Source: Allosphingosinicella sp042666435
Lineage (GTDB): Bacteria > Pseudomonadota > Alphaproteobacteria > Sphingomonadales > Sphingomonadaceae
Direction: 5' to 3'
Assembly (NCBI RefSeq): GCF_042666435.1
Contig: NZ_JBHTDC010000001.1
Location: 806,001 to 870,000, forward strand
DNA length: 64,000 nt
The notes under the pieces were generated by a model, which saw only the letters and a program-made list of their open reading frames with translations, did no database searches and was not told the DNA's origin. Position numbers and translations under genes: made by a program. Positions 1 to 10,172 of the stretch are shown piece by piece; position 1 is the first letter of the stretch, and every line of letters starts with the position of its first letter.

Positions 1-1
1 C

Positions 2-1066
2 AGGCTGCCCGACCGCTACGGCGTCGCGGAAATGCCGGACATCGCGGCCATCGACCTCATCCAGGATCCGCCGCCCCGCGGCCGCTGGCTGGCGCCCACA
101 TTGGTCCGCGAGATCGAAGCCAATCTGGAAGCGGGCGAGCAGACTTTGCTCTTCCTCAACCGGCGCGGCTACGCCCCGCTCACCCTCTGCCGCCATTGCG
201 GGCATCGTTTCCAATGCCCCAATTGCACCGCCTGGATGGTCGAGCACCGCCTCGTCCACCGCCTGGCCTGCCACCATTGCGGCCACATGATGCCGCCGCC
301 CCGCGCCTGCCCCGAATGCAAGGAGGAGGACAGCCTCGTCCCGGTCGGCCCCGGCGTCGAGCGGATCGCCGACGAGGTGGAGGCCCTGTTCCCCGACGCC
401 CGCACTGCGATCGTAACCTCGGACACGATCTGGTCCCCGGCCAAGGCGGCGGAGTTCGTCGGCCGGATGGAGGCGGGCGAGATCGACATCGTCGTCGGCA
501 CGCAGTTGGTGACAAAGGGCTATCACTTCCCCAACCTCACCCTGGTCGGCGTGGTCGACGCCGATCTCGGCCTCTCCGGCGGCGACCTCCGCGCGGCTGA
601 GCGCAGCTTCCAGCAGATCATGCAGGTCTCCGGCCGCGCCGGCCGGGGCGAGAAGCCGGGCCGAGTCCTCGTCCAGACCCACGAGCCCGCCGCGCCCGTG
701 ATCAACGCCCTCGTCAGCGGCGACGCGGAGGGCTTCTACGCCGCCGAGACCGAAGCGAGGCGCGACGCCGCCATGCCCCCCTTCGGCCGCCTCGCCGGCA
801 TCATCATCTCATCGGAGGACCTCGCCGAAGCCACCGAGACCGCCCGCCTCATCGGCCGCGCCGCGCCGCGCGTCGAGAATATGGCCGTCTTCGGCCCCGC
901 CCCCGCCCCGCTCGCCATGCTCCGCGGCCGCCACCGCCAACGCCTCCTCGTCCACGCCGCGCGTTCGCTCGACGTCCAGGACGTGATCCGCGACTGGCTC
1001 GGCAAGCTGGAATGGCCGCGCGGCGTGCGGGTGGCGGTGGATGTCGATCCGTACAGCTTTCTGTAG
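2..1066 (+). CDS. priA: Primosomal protein N' (PriA helicase), C-terminal part, cut by the window edge
   Basis: PriA is the 3'-5' DNA helicase that reloads the replisome at collapsed forks. The frame is open from base 2, so the start and the N-terminal DNA-binding and Walker A regions lie to the left. Visible are the zinc-binding cysteine clusters (CRHCGHRFQCPNC and CHHCGHMMPPPRACPEC, about bases 188-324) and the late helicase motifs QLVTKGYHFP and VSGRAGRG. The protein ends VDPYSFL, a usual PriA C-terminus. Its last 385 bases are present a second time at 1835-2219. In related genomes priA lies near atpH, which fits the order here. Confidence 0.95.
   Translation, partial: RLPDRYGVAEMPDIAAIDLIQDPPPRGRWLAPTLVREIEANLEAGEQTLLFLNRRGYAPLTLCRHCGHRFQCPNCTAWMVEHRLVHRLACHHCGHMMPPPRACPECKEEDSLVPVGPGVERIADEVEALFPDARTAIVTSDTIWSPAKAAEFVGRMEAGEIDIVVGTQLVTKGYHFPNLTLVGVVDADLGLSGGDLRAAERSFQQIMQVSGRAGRGEKPGRVLVQTHEPAAPVINALVSGDAEGFYAAETEARRDAAMPPFGRLAGIIISSEDLAEATETARLIGRAAPRVENMAVFGPAPAPLAMLRGRHRQRLLVHAARSLDVQDVIRDWLGKLEWPRGVRVAVDVDPYSFL
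682..1066 (+). repeat. Direct repeat unit A, copy 1 (3' end of priA)
   Basis: This 385-bp stretch inside intact priA recurs at 1835-2219 with the same length, no indel and only a few substitutions. The differences cluster near the 3' end, for example KLEWPRG versus KLDWPRG and VDVDPY versus VEVDPY. Identity stops a base or so past the stop codon. Confidence 0.95.
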
Positions 1067-1152
1067 GGCGTGGTAGACTAGGCGAATCCGCGAATCCAAC
1101 GACTTGCGGACGTTGGCGAGAAGTCAGATGGTGCGGGCTGAAGGGCATACGA

Positions 1153-1659
1153 ATGAGCGACGAAAAACCTTATTTTCGGTTCAATCCAGGGGCCTATCAG
1201 AACGGGCGCTCGTTTGAGCAAACAAGCGAGGTTTGCGATGTCTGCGCACGTCCCTGTGCGTGGAGATACACGGGTAACATTTACGCTGAGCAGAGTCCCA
1301 TAGTCTGTGCCCGCTGCATTGCGAGTGGTAGCCTTGGTGGCTTCCTAAATGACGCGGAATTCACCTTCCATGATATTGAGCTCAATGGTGCGGACCCTGC
1401 CCTTGAGGATGAGCTTTTTCGACGGACCCCCGGCGTCGCTTGCTTCAATCCTTTCGAGTGGCCGGTGCTGGACGCCAAGCCCCTGGCCTTCGCAGGTTAT
1501 GGGGAGGATCGGGCCTTACTCTCTCTCGCAGGGGTGCGATCAGCCATTGACTCTGCATTCGCGGTCGCGGGCGGTGCGTTTGACGGTCCGACACCGTACG
1601 CGCTCATTTTCAAAGAGATCGAGGGCGAACGGTATCGCGCGGTGATCGACTTGGATTGA
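1153..1659 (+). CDS. CbrC family (UPF0167) protein
   Basis: A 168-residue protein that matches the N-terminal and central parts of the CbrC/UPF0167 family, named after an E. coli protein linked to colicin E2 tolerance; its biochemical role is unknown. Two CxxC pairs (Cys28/31 and Cys52/55) suggest a metal or structural site. The patterns CDVCARPCAWRYTGNIYAE and ELFRRTPGVACFNPFEW fit the family. The ATG at 1153 is chosen because the homology starts right after it; a longer frame from 1012 would run through priA. Base composition is clearly lower in GC than in the neighbours, and the gene sits between duplicated ends of the flanking genes, so it is probably acquired. Confidence 0.8.
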   Translation: MSDEKPYFRFNPGAYQNGRSFEQTSEVCDVCARPCAWRYTGNIYAEQSPIVCARCIASGSLGGFLNDAEFTFHDIELNGADPALEDELFRRTPGVACFNPFEWPVLDAKPLAFAGYGEDRALLSLAGVRSAIDSAFAVAGGAFDGPTPYALIFKEIEGERYRAVIDLD

Positions 1660-1726
1660 ACGTCAACCTCTGACGGGATCTCCTCGTTTTGCCCTTTGCC
1701 AACATTCGCGACCGCCGCGGCCTTGC

Positions 1727-1834
1727 TCAGACGCGATCGATCTGCGCTGCGAAGCAGCCTCGCTTCGCATTGTGGACGTGGAGATAGGTGGTGCCCGGGT
1801 CGTCGAACAGGCGGGCGATCAGGGGCTCCAGCTC
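1727..1834 (-). pseudogene. Fragment of a DUF1203 gene: last 35 codons and stop (unit B')
   Basis: Read on the minus strand this 108-bp piece encodes ELEPLIARLFDD through QIDRV and a TGA stop. That corresponds exactly to the last 35 codons of the intact DUF1203 gene at 2701-3171. The first third of the fragment is nearly identical to the intact copy, while the rest differs (for example DDPGTTYLHVHNAK versus DDCGTAYLHIHNAR), so it comes from a diverged allele rather than a recent local copy. At 1834/1835 it is joined directly to the priA fragment. Confidence 0.9.
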
Positions 1835-2219
1835 CGAGCCCGCCGCGCCCGTGATCAACGCCCTCGTCAGCGGCGACGCCGAGGGCTTCTACGCCGCCGA
1901 GACCGAAGCGAGGCGCGACGCCGCCATGCCCCCCTTCGGCCGCCTCGCCGGCATCATCATCTCATCGGAGGACCTCGCAGAAGCCACCGAGACCGCCCGC
2001 CTCATCGGCCGCGCCGCGCCGCGCGTCGAGAATATGGCCGTCTTCGGCCCCGCCCCCGCCCCGCTCGCCATGCTCCGCGGCCGCCACCGCCAACGCCTCC
2101 TCGTCCACGCCGCGCGTTCGCTCGACGTCCAAGACGTCATCCGCGACTGGCTCGGCAAGCTCGACTGGCCGCGCGGCGTGCGGGTGGCGGTGGAGGTGGA
2201 CCCTTACAGCTTTCTGTAG
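1835..2219 (+). pseudogene. Second copy of the priA 3' end (unit A')
   Basis: This 385-bp copy of 682-1066 encodes the last part of PriA from PAAPVINALV to VDPYSFL and the stop, with two amino-acid differences near the end. There is no start codon or helicase domain upstream, since the sequence abuts the DUF1203 fragment. It cannot make a functional PriA. Confidence 0.93.
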
Positions 2220-2299
2220 GAGGGGTCTGACGGAAGTCCGGATGTCCCACCTCCGAAACGAGCCATTGCGGAGAATCACTCCCGCATTAGAATGGCTGC

Positions 2300-2650
2300 A
2301 TGTTCGAAAACTTCGTTCACCCCCCGGAAGCTGCTGCAGACAGGTCGATCGGTATCCGAATTATGGCGGCGGCTCTGGTCGTAGGCATGCTTGCTTTCAT
2401 TCCCTATGCATTCTTCGCAGCCGCGCTGAGTCTCCTCTTCTTCGACTCCCCTGGCAGCACGTCTGATCCGGCCACGATAGCCGCTGTGACAGCAATATTC
2501 CTTGTCACCGGACTGCTGATTCCGGCCCTTATTGCTTATCTATGGGCGCTGTTTCGACCAAAACGATCACTTCTTTGGTGGGGAGTTGGTCTCGCTGCAC
2601 CAGCAGCTTTGATGCACCTGTGGCTCTGGGGATCGCTTACCGTCTCCTGA
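2300..2650 (+). CDS. Small membrane protein of unknown function
   Basis: This 116-residue protein is not recognised as any family. It has three hydrophobic segments (about residues 20-48, 60-85 and 92-112) and no obvious motif. The surrounding sequence has lower GC than the chromosomal genes on either side. It occupies the second cargo slot between a priA 3' end (1835-2219) and the intact DUF1203 gene (2701-3171), parallel to the CbrC-like gene in the first slot. The start at 2300 is the first ATG of the frame. Confidence 0.6.
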   Translation: MFENFVHPPEAAADRSIGIRIMAAALVVGMLAFIPYAFFAAALSLLFFDSPGSTSDPATIAAVTAIFLVTGLLIPALIAYLWALFRPKRSLLWWGVGLAAPAALMHLWLWGSLTVS

Positions 2651-2700
2651 TTGGCTGCTTTCCACGCAAAACAGACATGTCCGCAGAGCTGCGCACGGAT

Positions 2701-3171
2701 TCAGGCGCGCTCGACCCGTGCGGCGAAGCAGCCTCGCCTAGCATTGTGAATGTGGAGATAGGCCGTGCCGCAGTCGTCGAACAGGCGGGCGATCAGGGGC
2801 TCCAGCTCGGCGCCGTTGACGCAATCGGCGTCCACCATCATGCCGGTCTCGTCATAGGCGCGGACGGAGAGCAGCCGGGACGAGAGCAAAGGCGGCACTT
2901 CATTCTCGAACACGGCCTCCTCGCGCGCCGACTCGCGCACGAAAATGGCGTGTCCCGAACGGTAGGGTGTCGCCGCCGCCTGATGCTCGTAATTCAGGAG
3001 GATGAGCGTCTCGCCCGGTTCCGCATCCTCCAATGTGACGCGGCAGGGATAGCCGGGCTTGTCCAAAGCGATGACCCGCATCGCCCTCTGTTCCTTCAAC
3101 GCCGCGTCGTCGAGCCCGAACAGCGGCTCGAAATCGGCGAGCGGCAATCCGCTGATGCGATAGCCGGTCAT
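2701..3171 (-). CDS. DUF1203 family protein
   Basis: This 156-residue protein resembles the DUF1203 family: MTGYRISGLP at the start, a central RVTLEDAEPGETLILLNYEH and AYLHIHNARRGCFAARVE at the end. Function is unknown. Its ATG overlaps the stop of ada by four bases (ATGA), so it is translationally coupled to the DNA-repair gene upstream. The long open frame upstream of the ATG is an ada shadow. The last 108 bases are duplicated, in diverged form, at 1727-1834. Confidence 0.85.
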   Translation of the reverse strand: MTGYRISGLPLADFEPLFGLDDAALKEQRAMRVIALDKPGYPCRVTLEDAEPGETLILLNYEHQAAATPYRSGHAIFVRESAREEAVFENEVPPLLSSRLLSVRAYDETGMMVDADCVNGAELEPLIARLFDDCGTAYLHIHNARRGCFAARVERA

Positions 3172-4214
3172 CGACGCCCCTCCTTCGCCAGCAGCTTCGC
3201 CTTGCGCTCCAGCCCATAAGCGTAGCCGCCGAGGGCGCCGCCGGTGCGGATGACGCGGTGGCAGGGGATGAGGACGGCGACATTGTTGGCGCCGTTGGCC
3301 GATCCCGCCGCGCGTACCGCCCCCGGCTTGCCGACCGCGGCGGCGATCTGGGCGTAGGTCCGCGTCTCGCCCGGCGGAATGCGCTGGAGTTCGCGCCACA
3401 CCGCCTGCTGGAACGCCGTGCCGCGCACGTCGATCGGCAGGTCGTGCGGCCTCTCCGGCGCGTTCACGGCGGCCACGGTCTGCCGGACCAAGTCGGCCAT
3501 GGCGGCGCCGCCCGGCTCGATCGCCGCCCTGGGGAAGCGGCGGTGCAGCTCCGCCTCGTCCTCGTCGAAGGACAGGCGGCAAATGCCCTTGTCCGTCGCC
3601 GCCACCAGCATCGTGCCGAGGTCGGTCTCGGCCGTGGCCCAGCGAATCGTCTCGCCGCGCCCGCCGTCGCGCCACGCGGACGGCGTCATGCCGAGCCGCG
3701 TCTTGGCGTCGGCGTAGAAGCGTCCAGGTCCGGAATAGCCGGCATCATAGATGGCGTCGGTGACGCGGCCGTTGGTTTCGAGGCTCTGTGTCATGCTCTG
3801 TGCCCTTCTTCCGCGCGCATATTCGGCCGGGGTGACGCCGGTCGCGCGCTTGAACAATCGATGGAAATGATGCGGGGAATAGCCGGCGGCGGCCGCAAGC
3901 GCGTCGAGCGCAGGCGGCGATTCCGCTCGCTCCAGAAGCGCATAAGCCTTCGCCAGCGCGGCGGCCTCGCGGGTCACCTCGTCCGGCTTGCAGCGCAGGC
4001 ACGCCCGGAGGCCGCTCTCCGCGGCTTCCGCGCCGCTGGCGAAGAAGCGCACATTCTCGCGGTTGGGGTGCCGCGCGGCGCAACTGGGGCGGCAGTAGAT
4101 GCCGGTGGTCAGGACGCCGGTGACGAAGCGTCCGTCGGCCGTCCGGTCACGCGCCATGACCGCGCTCCAGGCGGCCTCTTCGTCGATGAGTTTCTGCGGT
4201 TTCATAAGGTCCAT
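3168..4214 (-). CDS. ada: Bifunctional Ada: DNA alkylation repair protein and transcriptional activator
   Basis: A full-length Ada of 348 residues. The N-terminal zinc domain carries Cys41, Cys45, Cys72 and Cys75 (YCRPSCAARHPNRENVRFF and LRACLRC), where one cysteine accepts methyl groups from phosphotriesters. An AraC-type helix-turn-helix follows (about 90-185). The C-terminal O6-methylguanine methyltransferase domain has the active-site PCHRVI (Cys318). Methylation of the N-terminal cysteine normally converts Ada into an activator of its own operon. The ATG at 4214 is preferred over 4283 because the extra N-terminal residues are not family-like. The gene leads a two-gene operon with DUF1203. 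Confidence 0.95.
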   Translation of the reverse strand: MDLMKPQKLIDEEAAWSAVMARDRTADGRFVTGVLTTGIYCRPSCAARHPNRENVRFFASGAEAAESGLRACLRCKPDEVTREAAALAKAYALLERAESPPALDALAAAAGYSPHHFHRLFKRATGVTPAEYARGRRAQSMTQSLETNGRVTDAIYDAGYSGPGRFYADAKTRLGMTPSAWRDGGRGETIRWATAETDLGTMLVAATDKGICRLSFDEDEAELHRRFPRAAIEPGGAAMADLVRQTVAAVNAPERPHDLPIDVRGTAFQQAVWRELQRIPPGETRTYAQIAAAVGKPGAVRAAGSANGANNVAVLIPCHRVIRTGGALGGYAYGLERKAKLLAKEGRR

Positions 4215-4320
4215 ATACGCCCCCGCTTTAACCCCCGCACCCCGAAGCTTGCTTTCAAAGCGACGCCCCGCACACAACGTCATCCGTCTCCGTCACCCTG
4301 TCTCCCGTCACCCTGTGTCC

Positions 4321-4404
4321 CGTCACCCTGAACTTGTTTCAGGGTCCAGGCCACCAACGCCGCGGCGGATCGTAGCTGGATGCGGAAACAAGTTCAGCAT
4401 GACG
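4321..4404. repeat. Palindromic intergenic repeat between ada and atpH
   Basis: Inverted arms of about 20 bases at 4321-4340 and 4385-4404 share the core CTGAACTTGTTTC around a loop of about 45 bases. Just upstream, from about 4281, the unit CCCGTCACCCTG occurs three times at 12-15-base intervals. The 358-bp gap between ada (4214) and atpH (4573) holds this element and presumably the ada and atp promoters; no other gene is seen in it. Confidence 0.75.
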
Positions 4405-4572
4405 ATTTATTCCCGACGATTACCCGACTTGCCTCGCGCCACCCGCCTCCCTGCCAACGCCCGTCTTGCATCGCCGCAAAGCCCCTGCTACGGCCCGCGC
4501 GACCCATTCGGGGGGCTCTTTGAAGCCCCCTTTTCGCATGGGACGAAATCCGATCTGGGAGTTGAGGCGCGC

Positions 4573-5127
4573 GTGGATAATTCCGGCGGCATACAGGCAA
4601 GTTTGGCGGGTCGTTACGCGACCGCTCTGTTCGAGCTGGCTCGCGACGAGAAGCAGCTGGAGGCGGTCGGCGCGAGCCTGGCCTCGCTGCGCCGCGCGCT
4701 CGCCGATTCGGGCGATTTCCGCGCGCTGACCACCAGCCCGGTCATCTCGCGTGGCGAAGCGGCCACGACCGTCGCCGCTGTCGCCAAATCGATGAAGCTC
4801 GATCCCCTGACCGCCAAGTTCCTCGGCGTCCTCGCGAACAACAACCGCCTGGCCGAACTTGGCAAGATGATCGCCGCCTTCGACCTCCTGGCCGCCGCCC
4901 ATCGCGGCGAGACCACCGCCAGCGTGATCTCGGCGCACCCGCTCGACGACGATCAGGTCGCCGCGATCAAATCCAACTTGAAGACCCGTCTCGGCCGCGA
5001 CGTCGCCGTCGATCTTTCCGTCGATCCCGCCATATTGGGCGGGCTCGTCGTCAAGGTCGGCAGCCAGATGATCGACGGCTCCATCCGCACCAAATTGAAC
5101 ACTCTCGCGCACGCAATGAAAGGATGA
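4573..5127 (+). CDS. atpH: ATP synthase F1 delta subunit
   Basis: The 184-residue delta subunit links the F1 head to the peripheral stalk. Family features are SLAGRYATALFELA at the start, the central LANNNRLAEL segment and the C-terminal GGLVVKVGSQMIDGSIRTKL. The GTG at 4573 is chosen because homology begins at GGIQASLAGRY and a GAGG ribosome site lies five bases upstream. The longer ATG frames run into repeat sequence. It is the first gene of atpHAGDC; the F0 genes atpBEF are absent here, as usual in alphaproteobacteria. Confidence 0.95.
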   Translation: MDNSGGIQASLAGRYATALFELARDEKQLEAVGASLASLRRALADSGDFRALTTSPVISRGEAATTVAAVAKSMKLDPLTAKFLGVLANNNRLAELGKMIAAFDLLAAAHRGETTASVISAHPLDDDQVAAIKSNLKTRLGRDVAVDLSVDPAILGGLVVKVGSQMIDGSIRTKLNTLAHAMKG

Positions 5128-5158
5128 CGGCGATATCGCCGTCTGGGAAAGGCTGAAC

Positions 5159-6688
<1,530 letters not shown>

Positions 6689-6695
6689 CGATTGT

Positions 6696-6741
6696 GCCCC
6701 GGCGAAGGCCGGGGCCCAGACTGGATACCGGCCTCGGCCGG
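6696..6741. repeat. Two short hairpins between atpA and atpG
   Basis: A perfect 8-bp stem with a 4-base loop (GCCCCGGC-gaag-GCCGGGGC, 6696-6715) is followed by CCGGCC-tc-GGCCGG at 6728-6741. It looks like a decayed member of the window's CCGGCGAAGGCCGG palindrome family. There is no U-run, so it is not a typical terminator. Confidence 0.7.
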
Positions 6742-6758
6742 TAAACGAGAGAGACTAA

Positions 6759-7646
6759 ATGGCCAGCCTCAAGGCACTCAAAGGGCGGATCGCCTCGGTC
6801 AAGTCGACCCAGAAGATCACCAAGGCGATGAAGATGGTCGCCGCGGCCAAGCTGCGCCGTGCGCAGCAGGCGGCGGAGGCCGGCCGTCCCTATGCGTCCC
6901 GCCTCGAAGCGGTGATGGCGAGCCTCGCCGCCAAGGTCACCGTCGGCCCGGAAAGCCCGAAATTGCTCGCCGGCACCGGCAAGGACCAGGTCCACCTGCT
7001 GGTGGTCGCGACGTCCGACCGCGGCCTCGCCGGCGCGTTCAACTCGAACATCGTCCGCGCCGCCCGCAAGAAGGCCGACGCGCTGATCCGCGACGGCAAG
7101 AATGTCCATTTCTACCTGGTCGGCCGCAAGGGCCGGGCGATCATTGGCCGCCTGTTCCCCAAGCAGATCGTCGGCCAGCACGACACCGGCGCGATCAAAT
7201 ATGTCTCCTTCGCCGACGCCCAGGCGATCGCCGGCGACATCGTCGAGCGGTTCGGAAATGGCGGGTTCGACGTCGCCCACCTCTTCTACGCCCGCTTCCA
7301 GTCGGCCCTGGTCCAGGAGCCGACCGAGCAGCAGATCATCCCCGTGCCGATGCCGGAGGAAGCGTCAACTTCCTCAACTTCGGGCGTCGCCGCCGCCGTC
7401 GAATATGAGCCGGACGAGGAGGAAATCCTCGCCGAACTCCTACCCCGCAACGTCGCCGTCCAGATCTTCCGCGCTTTGCTCGAGAACGCCGCCTCCGAGC
7501 AGGGCAGCCGCATGACGGCGATGGACAACGCGACCCGCAACGCCGGCGACATGATCAACCGCCTCTCGATCCAGTATAACCGCACCCGGCAGGCCGCGAT
7601 TACCACCGAACTCGTCGAAATCATCTCCGGCGCTGAAGCGCTCTAA
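6759..7646 (+). CDS. atpG: ATP synthase F1 gamma subunit
   Basis: The 295-residue gamma subunit is the rotating central shaft of F1. Both terminal helices are recognisable: MASLKALKGRIASVKSTQKI at the N-terminus and ARNAGDMINRLSIQYNRTRQ near the C-terminus, where the coiled coil inserts into the hexamer. The middle has the SDRGLAGAFNSNI motif. An Ala/Ser- and Glu-rich insertion (about residues 202-225) is moderately variable in the family. Order and spacing match the operon. Confidence 0.97.
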   Translation: MASLKALKGRIASVKSTQKITKAMKMVAAAKLRRAQQAAEAGRPYASRLEAVMASLAAKVTVGPESPKLLAGTGKDQVHLLVVATSDRGLAGAFNSNIVRAARKKADALIRDGKNVHFYLVGRKGRAIIGRLFPKQIVGQHDTGAIKYVSFADAQAIAGDIVERFGNGGFDVAHLFYARFQSALVQEPTEQQIIPVPMPEEASTSSTSGVAAAVEYEPDEEEILAELLPRNVAVQIFRALLENAASEQGSRMTAMDNATRNAGDMINRLSIQYNRTRQAAITTELVEIISGAEAL

Positions 7647-7670
7647 GAATAGAAGGCAAGGAAGCAGAAC

Positions 7671-9119
<1,449 letters not shown>

Positions 9120-9124
9120 CCTAC

Positions 9125-9218
9125 CTCCCCTCCCGCTCGCGGGAGGGGTCGGGGGAGGGCCTGTAACCTCCCCCACAGACATTCCCTCCCCCAGCCCCTC
9201 CCGCCAGCGGGAGGGGAG
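9125..9218. repeat. 35-bp inverted repeat between atpD and atpC
   Basis: Arms at 9125-9159 and 9184-9218 are complementary apart from a few positions. Each arm also contains its own small hairpin (CCCTCCCG/CGGGAGGG). This accounts for nearly the whole atpD-atpC gap, so a repeat has inserted into the ATP synthase operon. Confidence 0.85.
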
Positions 9219-9229
9219 AGGACAGAAAA

Positions 9230-9496
9230 ATGGCCGACCTTCATTTCGAACTCGTCACCCCCGAGCACCTGATCCGCAGCGACGACGTCCACATGGTCGT
9301 GGTCCCCGGCAGCGAGGGCGATTTTGGCGTGCTCGCCGGCCACGCGCCCTTCATGTCGACGATCCGCGACGGCGAGGTCGCCATCTACCGCGCCGCCGGC
9401 GGCGAGCCCGAGCGCATCGCCATCGAAGGCGGCTTCGCGGAAGTGAACGACAAGGGCCTCACCATCCTCGCCGAAAAGGCCGACGTTCCCGCCTGA
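9230..9496 (+). CDS. atpC: ATP synthase F1 epsilon subunit, short form
   Basis: This 88-residue protein contains only the N-terminal beta-sandwich of epsilon (FELVTPEHLIRSDDVHMVVV, GDFGVLAGHAPFMSTI, EGGFAEVNDKGLTILAE). The C-terminal helical hairpin that inhibits ATPase activity in longer epsilon subunits is missing. Short epsilon subunits are common in sphingomonads, so this is probably normal for the lineage. It is the last gene of the operon and is followed by a palindromic repeat. Confidence 0.93.
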   Translation: MADLHFELVTPEHLIRSDDVHMVVVPGSEGDFGVLAGHAPFMSTIRDGEVAIYRAAGGEPERIAIEGGFAEVNDKGLTILAEKADVPA

Positions 9497-9512
9497 GCCG
9501 GCGCCAAGGGAT

Positions 9513-9597
9513 CGTCATTCCAGCGAAAGCTGGAATCTCTCTGCCTTTCCAGACGCGCCAATGGAGAAATGAGATCCCAGCTTTCGCTGGGCTGACG
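9513..9597. repeat. Palindromic repeat downstream of atpC
   Basis: Arms at 9513-9538 and 9571-9597 share the core CCAGCGAAAGCTGG, each arm being a hairpin in its own right. It belongs to the repeat family found also at 53656, 55119 and 59668. It sits between convergent atpC and the DUF6265 gene and could serve as a bidirectional terminator. Confidence 0.85.
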
Positions 9598-9611
9598 TGG
9601 CGCATTTGCCT

Positions 9612-10055
9612 TTATTCAGGCCGCCGGTACGTCCAGCTCCGCGCCTTGCCGCCGTCGATCAGCGATGTCGTCGCGACCAGCGTCTCGCCCTCCATCCGGT
9701 AGCTGATCCGCTGCGGATAATCGTGGGCCGGATTCTCGAACACCGCCTCCTTCCCGCCGCTCCTCACCAGCACGAACCGAACCGCCGGCGCGCCGTTCGG
9801 CATGCCGTGGAAGGCGACGACCCCGTCCACCCCGGCCATGATCCGCATATGCTCGAAGCTCGAGGCCGCATCGCCTTTCCCCGAAAGGCCCGCCCCGATC
9901 ATGATGTCGCCCCGGGGCGGAGTCCAATATTCCTCGGTCCATTCGTCACCGTCCCGGCTCACCCATGCGCCGCTCATCCAGCCGAATTGCTCGACGCCTT
10001 CCGGCGCCGCCGCCATCAGCAGCAGCCCCGCCCCTATGATCGCCGCCGTCCGCAT
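9612..10055 (-). CDS. DUF6265 family exported protein
   Basis: This 147-residue protein starts with a short signal peptide (MRTAAIIGAGLLLMAAA). The mature part has WMSGAWVSRDGDEWTEEYW and VFENPAHDYPQRISYRM, typical of DUF6265, a lipocalin-like family without a known function. It converges with the ATP synthase operon. The start is the only ATG that includes the signal peptide. Confidence 0.8.
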   Translation of the reverse strand: MRTAAIIGAGLLLMAAAPEGVEQFGWMSGAWVSRDGDEWTEEYWTPPRGDIMIGAGLSGKGDAASSFEHMRIMAGVDGVVAFHGMPNGAPAVRFVLVRSGGKEAVFENPAHDYPQRISYRMEGETLVATTSLIDGGKARSWTYRRPE

Positions 10056-10172
10056 CCCGCTTATCCTCCCGCCCGATCATCCGCTTCCCGACGGGGTTAG
10101 GCAATTGTCAAAGTTTCCCGCTTATTCACCAGTCCGCGCAGAGAACACGGGATCAGGTGAGGTTCGCACGGC

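Noticed and set aside
1788..2219. 143-codon open frame starting before the priA fragment
   Set aside because: Its first codons come from the antisense of the DUF1203 fragment; it is a junction artefact, not a gene.
4281..4335. Three copies of CCCGTCACCCTG at 12-15-base spacing, as a possible CRISPR or iteron array
   Set aside because: Units are too short, only three are present and they merge into a dispersed palindrome; there are no cas genes nearby.
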